NCBI RefSeq assembly: GCF_000379125.1
Contig: NZ_KB900626.1
Span: 1,211,748-1,275,747 of the forward strand
Reading direction: 5' to 3'
DNA from: Methylosinus sp. LW4
GTDB lineage: Bacteria; Pseudomonadota; Alphaproteobacteria; Rhizobiales; Beijerinckiaceae
DNA length: 64,000 nt
Numbering within the stretch: position 1 is the stretch's first letter; each line of letters starts with the position of its first letter. Both the position numbers and the translations under genes were made by a program. This document shows positions 52,838 to 61,624 of the stretch, piece by piece. The notes below the pieces were generated by a model. It ran no database searches. It was not told where the DNA came from and saw nothing but the letters and a program-made list of their open reading frames with translations.

Positions 52838-53553
52838 GCCATCACGCTCTTCAAGGGAATGACGATCTCGGGCCGAAAAAAGCGCGCTTCGACGACATGC
52901 CAGATGGCCTCGGCCACCTCCTGCTCTGGCGCGAGCGCGTCGACGACGCAACAGCGGCCGGGCTCGCTCGTCGCTATGTCGAGATAGGCCTGACGCAGGC
53001 CGAGGTGAAACTCCAGCCCCTCGCGCTCGAAGCGATCGGCCGCCTCGTCCGGCGGCCGCCGCCGATGCGCGCGCTCGAGGCCGATCTCGGGCGGCAGATC
53101 GAGGATGATGGTGAGATCGGGCGACGAGCCCATCAGCGCGACGCGCTCGAGCAAAGCGATGAGGCGCGGATCGACGCCGCCGCGCGCGCCCTGATAGGCC
53201 CGGGTGGAATCGGCGAAACGGTCGCAGATCACCCAGGCGCCGCGAGCGAGGGCCGGCTTGATCAGACGGTCGAGATGATCGATGCGCGCCGCCGAGAACA
53301 AGATCGCCTCGCCGAGCGGACCGAGCGAAGCCGCCTTGCCGCCGAGCAGCGCCTCGCGCAGCGCCTCGGCATGGGGCGAGCCGCCGGGCTCGCGCGTCGC
53401 GATCGCCTCTATGCCCCTCTGCGCGAGGCGCTCCTGCAAGCGACGCATCTGCGTCGACTTGCCGGCTCCCTCGCCGCCCTCCAGCGTTATGAACTTGCCG
53501 GCGCGGCCCTTGTCCTGCCCACGCGCCGGGCCGAGCGGCGGCTCTACGCTCAT
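52834..53553 (-). CDS. tmk: Thymidylate kinase
   Basis: A 239-residue dTMP kinase. The P-loop is EGGEGAGKSTQ (about residues 25-35), the DR(F/Y) motif is CDRFADSTRAYQG and the LID region has RAHRRRPPDEAADRFE. It phosphorylates dTMP to dTDP for DNA synthesis. The N-terminal 20 residues are a short non-family extension. The ATG at 53553 overlaps the dac stop (ATGA) and its end overlaps holB, so it is a tightly coupled operon. Confidence 0.96.
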   Translation of the reverse strand: MSVEPPLGPARGQDKGRAGKFITLEGGEGAGKSTQMRRLQERLAQRGIEAIATREPGGSPHAEALREALLGGKAASLGPLGEAILFSAARIDHLDRLIKPALARGAWVICDRFADSTRAYQGARGGVDPRLIALLERVALMGSSPDLTIILDLPPEIGLERAHRRRPPDEAADRFEREGLEFHLGLRQAYLDIATSEPGRCCVVDALAPEQEVAEAIWHVVEARFFRPEIVIPLKSVMA

Positions 53554-54752
53554 TGCTTCTTCGACAGCTTGTTGTGAATGGCGCCGGCGGCGTATTCATA
53601 GGCGGCGTCGAAGGCGCGGCTGGCGAGCGAGCCCTTGTCGATCGTCTCCGCGGCTTCGAGCGGCTGCTCGAGCACCACGGTCGAGCCGCGGCGGATTTCG
53701 AGCTTGGCGACCTTGGTCCCCGCCTCGACCGGCGCGATCAACGGTCCCTCATAGACGATCTTGCCGGTGAGCTTCTCCGAGCCGCCGCGCTGCAGCAGCA
53801 CTTTGATATCGCTCGACGCGCTCAGCGGCACGGAGCCGGCGGTTCCGCCATAGACCTGGGCGGAGCCGATGGTCTCATTGGCCTTGAACAGCGACTTCTC
53901 CTCGAAATTGCGGAAGCCCCATTGCAGGATCTTGCGCGCCTCCTCGGCGCGGTCCTTGGCGGTGCGCAGCCCATAGACCGCGACGATGAGGCGGCGGTCG
54001 TCCTGCACGGCGGAGCCCACCATGCCATAGCCGGAATCGTCGATATTGCCCGTCTTCAGCCCATCCGCGCCGATGCTCATGGTGAGCAGCGGATTGCGGT
54101 TCTGCTGCTTGATCTTGTTCCAGGTGAACTCCTTCTCGCCGAAATAGCGATAGAGGTCTGGATAGGTCTTGATGATATGCGCGGAGAGCTGGACCATCTC
54201 GCGCGGCGTCACCTTCTGATCCGGGCCGGCCTGCCCCCAGGGATTGCCGAAGATCGACCGGGTGAGGCCGAGCTCGGAGGCCCGCTTGTTCATGCGGCCG
54301 ACGAAAGCCTCCTCCGATCCGGCGACGCCTTCGGCGAGCGTGATGGCCGCGTCATTGCCGGAATCGATCACCAGACCGCGGATGAGATCCTCGACCCGCG
54401 CCTTGCTGTTGACGGCGAGGAACATGGCCGAGCCGCCGGCCGGCGCTCCGCCGGCGCGCCAGGCGTGCTCGGAAACGGTGAACTCGTCGTCGAGCTTCAG
54501 CCGACCTTCGGCGATCTCGTGGAACACGACCTCCGCGGTCATGATCTTCACGGTGGAGGCCGGCGTCACATATTCGTCGGCGGATTTCTCCAGCAGCACG
54601 GTATGGGTGCCGGCGTCCACCAGAATGGCGCGCGGCGCGGTGGTCTGGAAGCCTTCGGCGAAAGCCGCCGTCGGCGCGATGAAGACGGCCGCCAGGGCGA
54701 AGCCGCAGCGGGCGAGGGATTTGGCGAGTGATTTGGGAAGGGAGACAGGCAC
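53550..54752 (-). CDS. D-alanyl-D-alanine carboxypeptidase (PBP5/6-like)
   Basis: A 400-residue S11 peptidase. It has a signal peptide (LARCGFALAAVFIAPTAAFA), then the serine motif STVK (TPASTVKIM), SGN (IDSGNDAAIT) and KTG (DGLKTGNID). A C-terminal PBP5-like beta domain and an amphipathic end (YEYAAGAIHNKLSKKQ) may anchor it to the membrane. It trims peptidoglycan pentapeptides. The start is uncertain: GTG at 54752, just before the signal sequence, or GTG at 54803. It is the first gene of the dac-tmk-holB operon. Confidence 0.92.
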   Translation of the reverse strand: MPVSLPKSLAKSLARCGFALAAVFIAPTAAFAEGFQTTAPRAILVDAGTHTVLLEKSADEYVTPASTVKIMTAEVVFHEIAEGRLKLDDEFTVSEHAWRAGGAPAGGSAMFLAVNSKARVEDLIRGLVIDSGNDAAITLAEGVAGSEEAFVGRMNKRASELGLTRSIFGNPWGQAGPDQKVTPREMVQLSAHIIKTYPDLYRYFGEKEFTWNKIKQQNRNPLLTMSIGADGLKTGNIDDSGYGMVGSAVQDDRRLIVAVYGLRTAKDRAEEARKILQWGFRNFEEKSLFKANETIGSAQVYGGTAGSVPLSASSDIKVLLQRGGSEKLTGKIVYEGPLIAPVEAGTKVAKLEIRRGSTVVLEQPLEAAETIDKGSLASRAFDAAYEYAAGAIHNKLSKKQ

Positions 54753-54890
54753 GCGTCTTTCGCCTTCGTTCGATGCGCCGTCGAAGCGCGTCGACGGCCT
54801 CACGCAATGAGTTCCGTTGAAATGTGGCGCGTCGGAGGGCAGAAAGCAACGGCCTCGCGCGGCGCGCGGCCGCCCGGAGCGCCGGCGAGG

Positions 54891-55910
54891 TTAATTGAGC
54901 GCTTGCCGCAAGCGCAGATTGCGCGGCGACGCCGTTCCGAGATCGAAAGGCCGCGAGGGCGGCAGCGGCGCGCTCTTGGCCATGGCCTGCGCCTTGGCCG
55001 AGATCGGAGTCGGAATGGTGGAGACCGGCTCTTTCTCGACCGCGCGCGCCTCGGTCCGGCGCGGGCTCTCGGCCTCGCGCGCTTCGGCGCGAGAAGTCGT
55101 CCTCTCCTCATGCGCCTCGGCGCGAGCCATGCTCTGCGTTTCCGCCCGAGACGCGCTCTCCTCCTCACGCGCCTCGGCGCGGGCGGCGGCGCGCTCGGCC
55201 TGCTGTGTCTCCTCGGAGCGCTCCAGCCGCGCGACGCGGCTCGGCGTCTCGCGCAGATTGGTCGCCATCATGATCGGCGCGCCGCCCGGCAGCGTCGCAG
55301 GACGGCCGTCGTCGCGCAATGTCGCCAGCAGCTTGAGATCGTCGGAGCCTTCGAGCGCGGCGCGGCCGACGAAATCGACCTTCACCCGCGCCGTGCCGAC
55401 GCGATGGAAATCCAGCGCCTCGGCGACGCGCTGCGAGACGTCCATCACGCGGCCGCCATGATAGGGGCCGCGATCATTGACGCGCACGATCATCGAGCGG
55501 TGATTGCGCAGATTGGTCACGCGCGCATAGCTCGGCAGCGGCATGGTCGGATGCGCGGCGCTGATGGAGGCGCTGTCGAACACCTCGCCATTGGCCGTTT
55601 TGCGTCCGTGAAAATCGGATCCGTACCAGGAGGCGAGACCCGTGGCCGTATAGGCTCGCTCGCTCGGATAATAGGTCTTGCCGGCGATCTGATAGGGCTT
55701 GCCCACCATATAGTAGCCGCCGCCGCGCGGCACTTCCTCGCCATCCGCGACGACGCGCGGGCTCGGCGCGACGCCATAGCGCGGATCGACCTGCGAGCGG
55801 GCGATCTTATTGTGCACGGCCGGCGGGGCGGACGAGCAGCCCGCGAGCGCGCAAAGGCCGAGAAGCGCGAAGGAGTAGCGAAGTTCCGGCAGTCTCGATC
55901 TCGATCTCAT
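54891..55910 (-). CDS. rlpA: Septal ring lytic transglycosylase RlpA (lipoprotein)
   Basis: A 339-residue lipoprotein. The signal peptide has lipobox LAGC (LLGLCALAGCSS). The double-psi beta-barrel domain shows TGLASWYGSDFHGRKTANGE, SYARVTNLRNHRSMIVRVND and RGPYHGGRVMDVSQRVAEAL. The final Asp, in VNDRGPY, is the expected catalytic residue. After residue about 215 there is no SPOR domain; instead there is an Ala/Arg/Glu-rich repetitive region (AEARE and SRAEA repeats). The enzyme cleaves denuded glycan strands at the septum. I chose the ATG at 55910 because the lipobox follows directly. Confidence 0.93.
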   Translation of the reverse strand: MRSRSRLPELRYSFALLGLCALAGCSSAPPAVHNKIARSQVDPRYGVAPSPRVVADGEEVPRGGGYYMVGKPYQIAGKTYYPSERAYTATGLASWYGSDFHGRKTANGEVFDSASISAAHPTMPLPSYARVTNLRNHRSMIVRVNDRGPYHGGRVMDVSQRVAEALDFHRVGTARVKVDFVGRAALEGSDDLKLLATLRDDGRPATLPGGAPIMMATNLRETPSRVARLERSEETQQAERAAARAEAREEESASRAETQSMARAEAHEERTTSRAEAREAESPRRTEARAVEKEPVSTIPTPISAKAQAMAKSAPLPPSRPFDLGTASPRNLRLRQALN

Positions 55911-56217
55911 GTGAGGCGCGCATTCGCTCGAAATGGGGGACGGTTCGCTTCGCTGGCGCGGCCTCGGGAGGCCACGATGCGGGGCCCCGAAAACCGAGCT
56001 GCTTCGGCGCGACCGCACGCCTCAATGTCTCGCGCCCGAATTACTCGGGAGTTAACGCGCGTCGCGCTCCCTCTCCCGCATCCTCGAGCTTGGGCATGAG
56101 AAAGGGCGATTGCGACCAAATTGCGACGGGAGCTTCGCCGCCCGCCACAGATTCGCCCAATGCGCCCGTGCGCCGAAATCGCGAGATACGCCAATATCTT
56201 CGCGATTATTCGCGCGT
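55911..56217. other. Intergenic region between recJ and rlpA
   Basis: About 307 nt with no gene. It should contain the rlpA promoter on the minus strand and the recJ terminator. I see no tRNA, no long repeat and no convincing promoter; the AGTTAACGC and CCAATATC blocks are the only relatively AT-rich points. Confidence 0.5.
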
Positions 56218-58038
56218 TCACCATATTTCGCGATCCGGCCGCGCGAGATCGACGATGCGCGTCTCCACCCGCTCCGCGCCGCGAAACACATTGGCGCCCA
56301 ATCGCGCGGCGACATGCAGCATCCGCCCGCGGCCCTGCAGCAGCGTGTCGCCGACCGGCGTTCCCACGGCGCGAAAGGCGATGGCGTCGAGCCTCGTCCC
56401 ATCGCCGGATTGGATCCGCGCCCGCACATGGGCGGAGCCGACCACCGCGGCATCGACGATGCGCTGGTCCGGCAGGACGAAGACCGGCTCGGGATTGCCG
56501 GCGCCGAAAGGCCCCGCCTGCTCGAGCGCGCGGATGAATTCGACGCTCGCGCCGCGCGCCGTCAGCGCGCCGTCGACGAGCAGCGCGTCGGCGTCGCGAG
56601 CGCGCTCGACATCCTCTTCCAGCGCGTCGTTCATAAAGGCGCGAAAGGAGTCGATTCGCTCGCTCGCGAGCGTGACGCCGGCCGCCATCGCATGGCCGCC
56701 GCCCTTTTGCAAAAGGCCTTCCTCGACGGCCATCCGCACCGTGCGGCCGAGATCGACGCCACTCGAGCCTCTACCTGAGCCTGAGCAAACTTCTCCTGTC
56801 TTTGCAATGACAAAGGCGGGAATCTTGAACTTGTCCTTTAACCGCGAGGCGACGATTCCGACAATGCCGGGATGCCATCCCTCGCCCGCGACCACGAGGC
56901 AGGAGAGCCGGTTGGAGCGCATCAGCTGGCGGTCCGCCTCGGCCTCCGCCTCCTCCAGAGTGGCCTTCTCCAGCGCTTGCCTTTCGACGTTGAGCCGGTC
57001 GAGCTCGGCGGCAATGCGAGCGGCCTCAACGGGATCGCGCAAGGTCAGCAGACGCGCGCCCAGCGCTGCGTCGCCGATGCGGCCGCCGGCGTTTATGCGC
57101 GGCCCGAGCACGAAGCCGAGATGATAGGCGCGCGGCGGCCCGTCCACCCGCGCGGCGTCGAGCAGCGCCGAAAGGCCGATGCGCGCGCGGCCGCGCATGA
57201 CCGCGAGGCCCTTCACCACAAAGGCGCGGTTGAGGCCCTGCAGCCGCGCGACGTCGGCGACCGTGGCCAGCGCCACGAGATCGAGACCTGCGAGGAGGTC
57301 GGGCTGTGGCCGGGCGTCGGTCCAATGTCCGCGCCGGCGCAGCTCGCGCGCCAGCGCCGCGAGGGCGAGAAAGGCGACGCCCGCCGCGCAGAGATGGCCG
57401 AGGCCGGAGAGATCGTCGGCCCGATTGGGATTGACGACGATCGCGTCCGGCAGGATCTCCGGCGCCTGATGATGGTCGATGACGATGACGTCGAGCCCCG
57501 AGGCCCGGGCCGAGGCGAGCGCGGCGTGGCTGGTCGTGCCGCAATCCAGCGTCACCAGCAGGCTCGCGCCCCGCGCCCTCAGCTCGCCGATCGCCTCGGC
57601 GTTGGGGCCATAGCCCTCGAGAATGCGGTCGGGAATATGGAGGAAGGGCCGCGGGCAGCCGCCCGCCTCCAAAAATTCGACGAAAAGCGCGGAGGAGGTC
57701 GCGCCGTCGACGTCATAATCGCCGAAGACGGCGATCTGCTCGCCCGCCGCCACCGCCCGAGCGAGGCGCTCGACGGCGGCCTCCATATCCTGCAGCAGCA
57801 GCGGATCGGGCATCAGCGCGCGCAGCGTCGGATCGAGAAAAGCGGCCGCCGTCTCCTGCGTCACGCCCCGCCCCGCCAGGACGCGCGAGAGCGCGTCGCC
57901 ATGGCCGTGAATCTGGGCGATGGCCGCCGCCTGGGCCTCGTCACGCAGGCGCAGCCGGGCGCGCCAGGCGCGGCCTGCGATCGAGCGCTCGACCCCCAGA
58001 AACAGCGGTCGGTCGCTCCCGGCGATTTTGTCCAGCAT
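56218..58038 (-). CDS. recJ: Single-stranded-DNA-specific exonuclease RecJ
   Basis: A 606-residue DHH-family 5'-3' exonuclease. It has VFGDYDVDGATSSALF (motif I), LVTLDCGTTSH, VIVIDHHQAPE (DHH motif), GLGHLCAAGVAFLAL, the DHHA1 region GGGHAMAAGVTL and a C-terminal OB-fold. It degrades single-stranded DNA in recombination and mismatch repair. Start ATG at 58038. It is a single gene on the minus strand, divergent from the epimerase with 164 nt between them. Confidence 0.96.
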   Translation of the reverse strand: MLDKIAGSDRPLFLGVERSIAGRAWRARLRLRDEAQAAAIAQIHGHGDALSRVLAGRGVTQETAAAFLDPTLRALMPDPLLLQDMEAAVERLARAVAAGEQIAVFGDYDVDGATSSALFVEFLEAGGCPRPFLHIPDRILEGYGPNAEAIGELRARGASLLVTLDCGTTSHAALASARASGLDVIVIDHHQAPEILPDAIVVNPNRADDLSGLGHLCAAGVAFLALAALARELRRRGHWTDARPQPDLLAGLDLVALATVADVARLQGLNRAFVVKGLAVMRGRARIGLSALLDAARVDGPPRAYHLGFVLGPRINAGGRIGDAALGARLLTLRDPVEAARIAAELDRLNVERQALEKATLEEAEAEADRQLMRSNRLSCLVVAGEGWHPGIVGIVASRLKDKFKIPAFVIAKTGEVCSGSGRGSSGVDLGRTVRMAVEEGLLQKGGGHAMAAGVTLASERIDSFRAFMNDALEEDVERARDADALLVDGALTARGASVEFIRALEQAGPFGAGNPEPVFVLPDQRIVDAAVVGSAHVRARIQSGDGTRLDAIAFRAVGTPVGDTLLQGRGRMLHVAARLGANVFRGAERVETRIVDLARPDREIW

Positions 58039-58202
58039 CGAAGGCCCGGGGGAAGAAGCGAGAATCGTGATGGAGAAGCATCGCGGCCACGGTCCGGCCG
58101 GTCAATGCGGCGCAGAAGCCGTCCCCCGTCTTTACGTTCTTCCCCTCGCGGAAAAGCCGCCGCGCCCTCCCCGGCCAGGGTCGCGCTCGTTACGATCGGG
58201 GC

Positions 58203-59084
58203 ATGACCGAAACGATTCGCCTCGCGGCCGGCTCCGACGATGGGGCCGAAATCTCCCTTCTGGGCGCCGAGCTGGTCTCCTGGCGCGCCGGCGGCGTCGA
58301 TCTCGTCTGGGAGCCGCAGCCGGAGGTCTGGCCGCAAACGGCGCCGATGCTGTTTCCGGTGGTGGGCTGGACGCGCGACGGAATCCGCGTCGACGGCGCC
58401 CGTTTTCCGCTCGGCCTGCACGGCTTCGCGCGCCATAAGCGCTTCACTCTGCTGGAGCGGTCGGAGACGGCGGTCTCTTTGAGCCTCGAGGAGGACGAGG
58501 AGAGTCGCGCGCTCTATCCCTTCGCCTTCCGCCTCGAGGCGCATTTCTCGCTGCGTCCGGGGGAGCTGCGCGTCTCGCTCACGACCTCCAATCGCGACGC
58601 GCGCCCCCTGCCCTATGCGCTCGGCCTGCATCCAGGATTTCGCTGGCCGCTGGACGGCTCGGCGGCGGCGCATGCGATCCATTTCGAGACAGAAGAGAGC
58701 GGCGAGGTTCCGGTCATCGCGCCGGGCGGGCTATTTTCCGACCGCCGCCGCGCCATCCCGTTGGAAGAGCGGCGGCTTCCGCTTTCCGCCGCGCTTCTCG
58801 AGCAGGAGGCGCTGTGCTTTCTCGGCGCGGCGAGCCGGCGTCTCCTTTACGACAATGGCGAAGGGCTGGCGCTCGCGGTCGAGCTCGAGGATTTTCCCCA
58901 TATCGCGCTATGGGCGCGGCCGCCGGCCCCTTTCCTCTGCATAGAAGCCTGGACCGGCCATGGCGACCCGGAGGATTTTTCCGGCGATCTCTATGAGAAG
59001 CCGTCCATGCGAATCCTCGCGCCGGGCGAGCGGGCGACTCATGCCGCCACATTCCGCTTGGAGAAGCGGAGGGCGAGCGAATAG
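58203..59084 (+). CDS. Aldose 1-epimerase family protein (LacX-like)
   Basis: A 293-residue member of the galactose mutarotase superfamily. It begins TETIRLAAGSDDGAEISLLGAEL and contains VDLVWEPQPEVWPQTAPMLF, PLGLHGFARHKRF and LPYALGLHPGFRWPL with the catalytic His. The catalytic Glu may be E265 in the CIEAWTGHGDPE stretch. It matches the aldose 1-epimerase-like LacX group, whose substrates are mostly unknown. The ATG at 58203 is preceded by GGGGC. It is followed by cysK 70 nt downstream. Confidence 0.86.
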   Translation: MTETIRLAAGSDDGAEISLLGAELVSWRAGGVDLVWEPQPEVWPQTAPMLFPVVGWTRDGIRVDGARFPLGLHGFARHKRFTLLERSETAVSLSLEEDEESRALYPFAFRLEAHFSLRPGELRVSLTTSNRDARPLPYALGLHPGFRWPLDGSAAAHAIHFETEESGEVPVIAPGGLFSDRRRAIPLEERRLPLSAALLEQEALCFLGAASRRLLYDNGEGLALAVELEDFPHIALWARPPAPFLCIEAWTGHGDPEDFSGDLYEKPSMRILAPGERATHAATFRLEKRRASE

Positions 59085-59153
59085 GAATAAACCTTGCTTC
59101 CACACACTCTATCGGCTAGCGCGGATTGGTCGCGCGTAAAGGACGGGTCCGAC

Positions 59154-60185
59154 ATGAAATTCGCCGCCAATGTCATCGAAGCGATCGGCAATACCCCGCT
59201 CATCGAATTGAAGGCGGCGTCCAAGGCCACCGGCTGCCGCATTCTCGGCAAGGCGGAATTCATGAACCCGGGCGGCTCGGTGAAGGACCGCGCCGCGCTC
59301 TCCATCGTCCAGGCCGCCATTGCGGACGGCGCGCTGAAGCCGGGCGGCACCATCGTCGAGGGCACGGCCGGCAATACCGGCATCGGCCTCGCGCTGGTCG
59401 CCAATGCGCTCGGCTTTCGCACCGTCATCGTCATCCCGGAGACGCAGAGCCAGGAGAAGAAGGACACGCTCCGTCTCCAAGGCGCGCAGCTCGTCGAGGT
59501 GCCGGCCGTCCCTTACGCCAATCCCAATAATTATGTGAAGCTCTCCGGCCGCCTCGCCGAACGGCTGGCGAAGGAGACGCCGGAAGGGGCGATCTGGGCC
59601 AATCAATTCGACAATGTGGCCAATCGCGACGCCCATATTCGCGGCACCGGGCCGGAGATTTTCGCAGACACGGACGGCGAGATCGACGGTTTCGTCTGCG
59701 CGGTGGGCACGGGCGGCACGCTCGCCGGCATCGGCATCGCGCTGAAGGAGCGCAAGCCCTCCGTGAAAATCGCCATCGCCGATCCGCTCGGCGCGGCGCT
59801 CTATTCCTATTACACGACCGGCGAGCTGAAGGCCGCCGGCTCCTCCATCACCGAGGGCATCGGGCAAGGCCGCATCACCGCCAATCTCGAGGGCGCGCCG
59901 ATCGATCTCGCCTATCAGATCCCGGACACGGAGGCGCTGCCTATTCTCTTCGATCTCGCCGAGAATGAAGGGCTGCTGCTCGGCGGCTCCTCGGGCGTCA
60001 ATGTGGCGGGCGCGATCCGCCTCGCCAAGGAGCTCGGCCCCGGCCATACGATCGTGACAATCCTCGCCGATCTCGGCACGCGCTACGCCTCCAAGCTCTA
60101 CAATCTCGAGTTTTTGCGCGGGCAGAATCTGCCGACGCCGGCCTGGCTCGAGCGGGCGGGCAAGATCGATCCGGGGTTCGTGTGA
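59154..60185 (+). CDS. cysK: Cysteine synthase (O-acetylserine sulfhydrylase)
   Basis: A 343-residue PLP enzyme that makes cysteine from O-acetylserine and sulfide. The lysine lies in PGGSVKDRAALSI, the phosphate-binding loop is GTAGNTGIGLALV, and LLLGGSSGVNVAGAIRLAKE gives the C-terminal conserved site. A longer frame begins at 59094, but the ATG at 59154 (AAAGGA upstream) gives the family N-terminus KFAANVIEAIGNTPLIEL. It is slightly longer than classic CysK at the C-terminus. I cannot separate it from cystathionine beta-synthase-like paralogues by sequence alone. Confidence 0.92.
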   Translation: MKFAANVIEAIGNTPLIELKAASKATGCRILGKAEFMNPGGSVKDRAALSIVQAAIADGALKPGGTIVEGTAGNTGIGLALVANALGFRTVIVIPETQSQEKKDTLRLQGAQLVEVPAVPYANPNNYVKLSGRLAERLAKETPEGAIWANQFDNVANRDAHIRGTGPEIFADTDGEIDGFVCAVGTGGTLAGIGIALKERKPSVKIAIADPLGAALYSYYTTGELKAAGSSITEGIGQGRITANLEGAPIDLAYQIPDTEALPILFDLAENEGLLLGGSSGVNVAGAIRLAKELGPGHTIVTILADLGTRYASKLYNLEFLRGQNLPTPAWLERAGKIDPGFV

Positions 60186-60269
60186 GGGAACGCGACGAGA
60201 TTCATCGAGCAATCTCGAGCGTGACGTGCATGATGGGATGTTCTTCACGGATCGTTCGAGGGCTTGCGC

Positions 60270-60986
60270 ATGAGCGGGGCCGACACACAAAAGTCGCTCG
60301 ACGCAGCCGACCGTAGATTATTCATCGGCGCCGCGAGCTTCGGTTTTCTATTGCTGCTGACGATCATATTGTGCCCGATCGCGATCGGGCTGATGTATCG
60401 CTGGGTCTATGTGAGCGCGAGCGACATGGAGCCGAGCGTCCATCGCGGCGGGTTCGTCACGCTCGACCGACTCGCCTATGGGATCAGCCGTTATAGCCAC
60501 GATTGGGATCATGCGCCGCGATGGGGCAGATGGCCGGACCTTCGGCCCATCCGAGGCGATGCGGTGATGTTCGTGACCGATGGCGGACAAGAGCGAATGT
60601 CGCGCGTTATAGGACTGCCGGATGACCGCGTGCGGCTCCAACGCAACGAGCTGTGGATCAATGGCGCGCTCGTGCCGCGACAAGTCGTCGGCCGTCCGGT
60701 GCGCATAGAGCCGGAAGCGAGCCGCTATCTCCTCGTCGCGGTCGCCGAGCAATTGCCCGAGGGACGCTCCTTTTGGCATTTCGAGGCGGTCGATGGCCAG
60801 GGGGAGCCGCTCGAGACGCCCTGGGGACGGACGCGGCAGTATGTCGTCCCGCCGGGTCATGTTTTCGTGATGGGCGACAATCGCGACAACTCGGCCGATT
60901 CCCGGCAGACGAGGATGGAAGGCGGCGTCGGCTTCGTGCCTATCGACAGGATTCTCGGCCGCATCAAGACTTACTACGAGCGTTGA
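60270..60986 (+). CDS. Signal peptidase I paralogue, probably inactive
   Basis: A 238-residue protein of the S26 family: an N-terminal membrane helix (FGFLLLLTIILCPIAIGL), then VSASDMEPSVHRGGFVTLDRLAYG, the RVIGLPDDRV box and the C-terminal GDNRDNSADSR box. Both catalytic residues are missing by alignment to LepB: the nucleophilic Ser before Met is Asp here (SASDMEPS), and the Lys of the KRVxGLPGD box is Ser (MSRVIGLPDD). The remaining conserved boxes are intact. I chose the ATG at 60270 (CGAGGG upstream) over TTG at 60264. It overlaps mobA by 13 nt at the 3' end. It may be a regulator or scaffold rather than a peptidase (inference). Confidence 0.78.
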   Translation: MSGADTQKSLDAADRRLFIGAASFGFLLLLTIILCPIAIGLMYRWVYVSASDMEPSVHRGGFVTLDRLAYGISRYSHDWDHAPRWGRWPDLRPIRGDAVMFVTDGGQERMSRVIGLPDDRVRLQRNELWINGALVPRQVVGRPVRIEPEASRYLLVAVAEQLPEGRSFWHFEAVDGQGEPLETPWGRTRQYVVPPGHVFVMGDNRDNSADSRQTRMEGGVGFVPIDRILGRIKTYYER

Positions 60987-61600
60987 GGCGGTAGGCTCGC
61001 CGCGATACGCTCGGCCTGCTCGACATCGTCCGGCCGGTTGACGTTGAAGAACGGGTCGTAGGGCTCGACCGGCCATTCCACTCGCGTATTGGCGTAACGC
61101 TCGATGAAGCCCGAGACCTTGCGCAAATCCTCCTTCACCAGCGCGTGGCGCAGCGGTTCGCGCAGCGCCACCGGCCAGAGGGCGACGGCGTGATGCACGC
61201 GGTCGGCCGATTTGGCGACGGCGATTTCCACCTTCGTCTCGGCGCGCGCGCTCGCGAGCCGCGCCGCGAGATCGAGCGGAACGAAAGGCGTATCCGCCGG
61301 AACGCTCAGCATGAGTGGAACATCGGGGAAATGCGCGGCGACATGATCTAGGCCGGCGAGCACGCCGGCGAGCGGCCCCGCGAAACCCTTCACCTCGTCC
61401 GCCACGATCGGCAGATGGAAATCTGCATAGCGGCTCGGATCGCCATTGGCGTTGAGCGCGAGGCGCAGGCATTGCGGCGCGAGCCGGCGGAGGAGATGCT
61501 CGAGGATCGGCGCGCCGCCGACCTCGATCAACGGCTTGGCGACGCCGCCCATGCGCCGCGCCTGGCCGCCGGCCAGAATGAGTCCGAAACAGCGTGTCAT
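60974..61600 (-). CDS. mobA: Molybdenum cofactor guanylyltransferase
   Basis: A 208-residue enzyme that attaches GMP to molybdopterin, giving MGD. Seen: LILAGGQARRMGG at the N-terminus (nucleotide-binding), KPLIEVGGAPILEHLLRRL, FAGPLAGVLAGLDH, VPADTPFVPLDLAARL and FFNVNRPDDVEQAER. GAGGGGAAG stands directly before the ATG at 61600. Its 3' end overlaps the Lep-like gene by 13 nt (convergent). It serves DMSO-reductase type enzymes elsewhere in the genome. Confidence 0.93.
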   Translation of the reverse strand: MTRCFGLILAGGQARRMGGVAKPLIEVGGAPILEHLLRRLAPQCLRLALNANGDPSRYADFHLPIVADEVKGFAGPLAGVLAGLDHVAAHFPDVPLMLSVPADTPFVPLDLAARLASARAETKVEIAVAKSADRVHHAVALWPVALREPLRHALVKEDLRKVSGFIERYANTRVEWPVEPYDPFFNVNRPDDVEQAERIAASLPPQRS

Positions 61601-61624
61601 CTTCCCCTCGCCCGGCGGTTCCTC

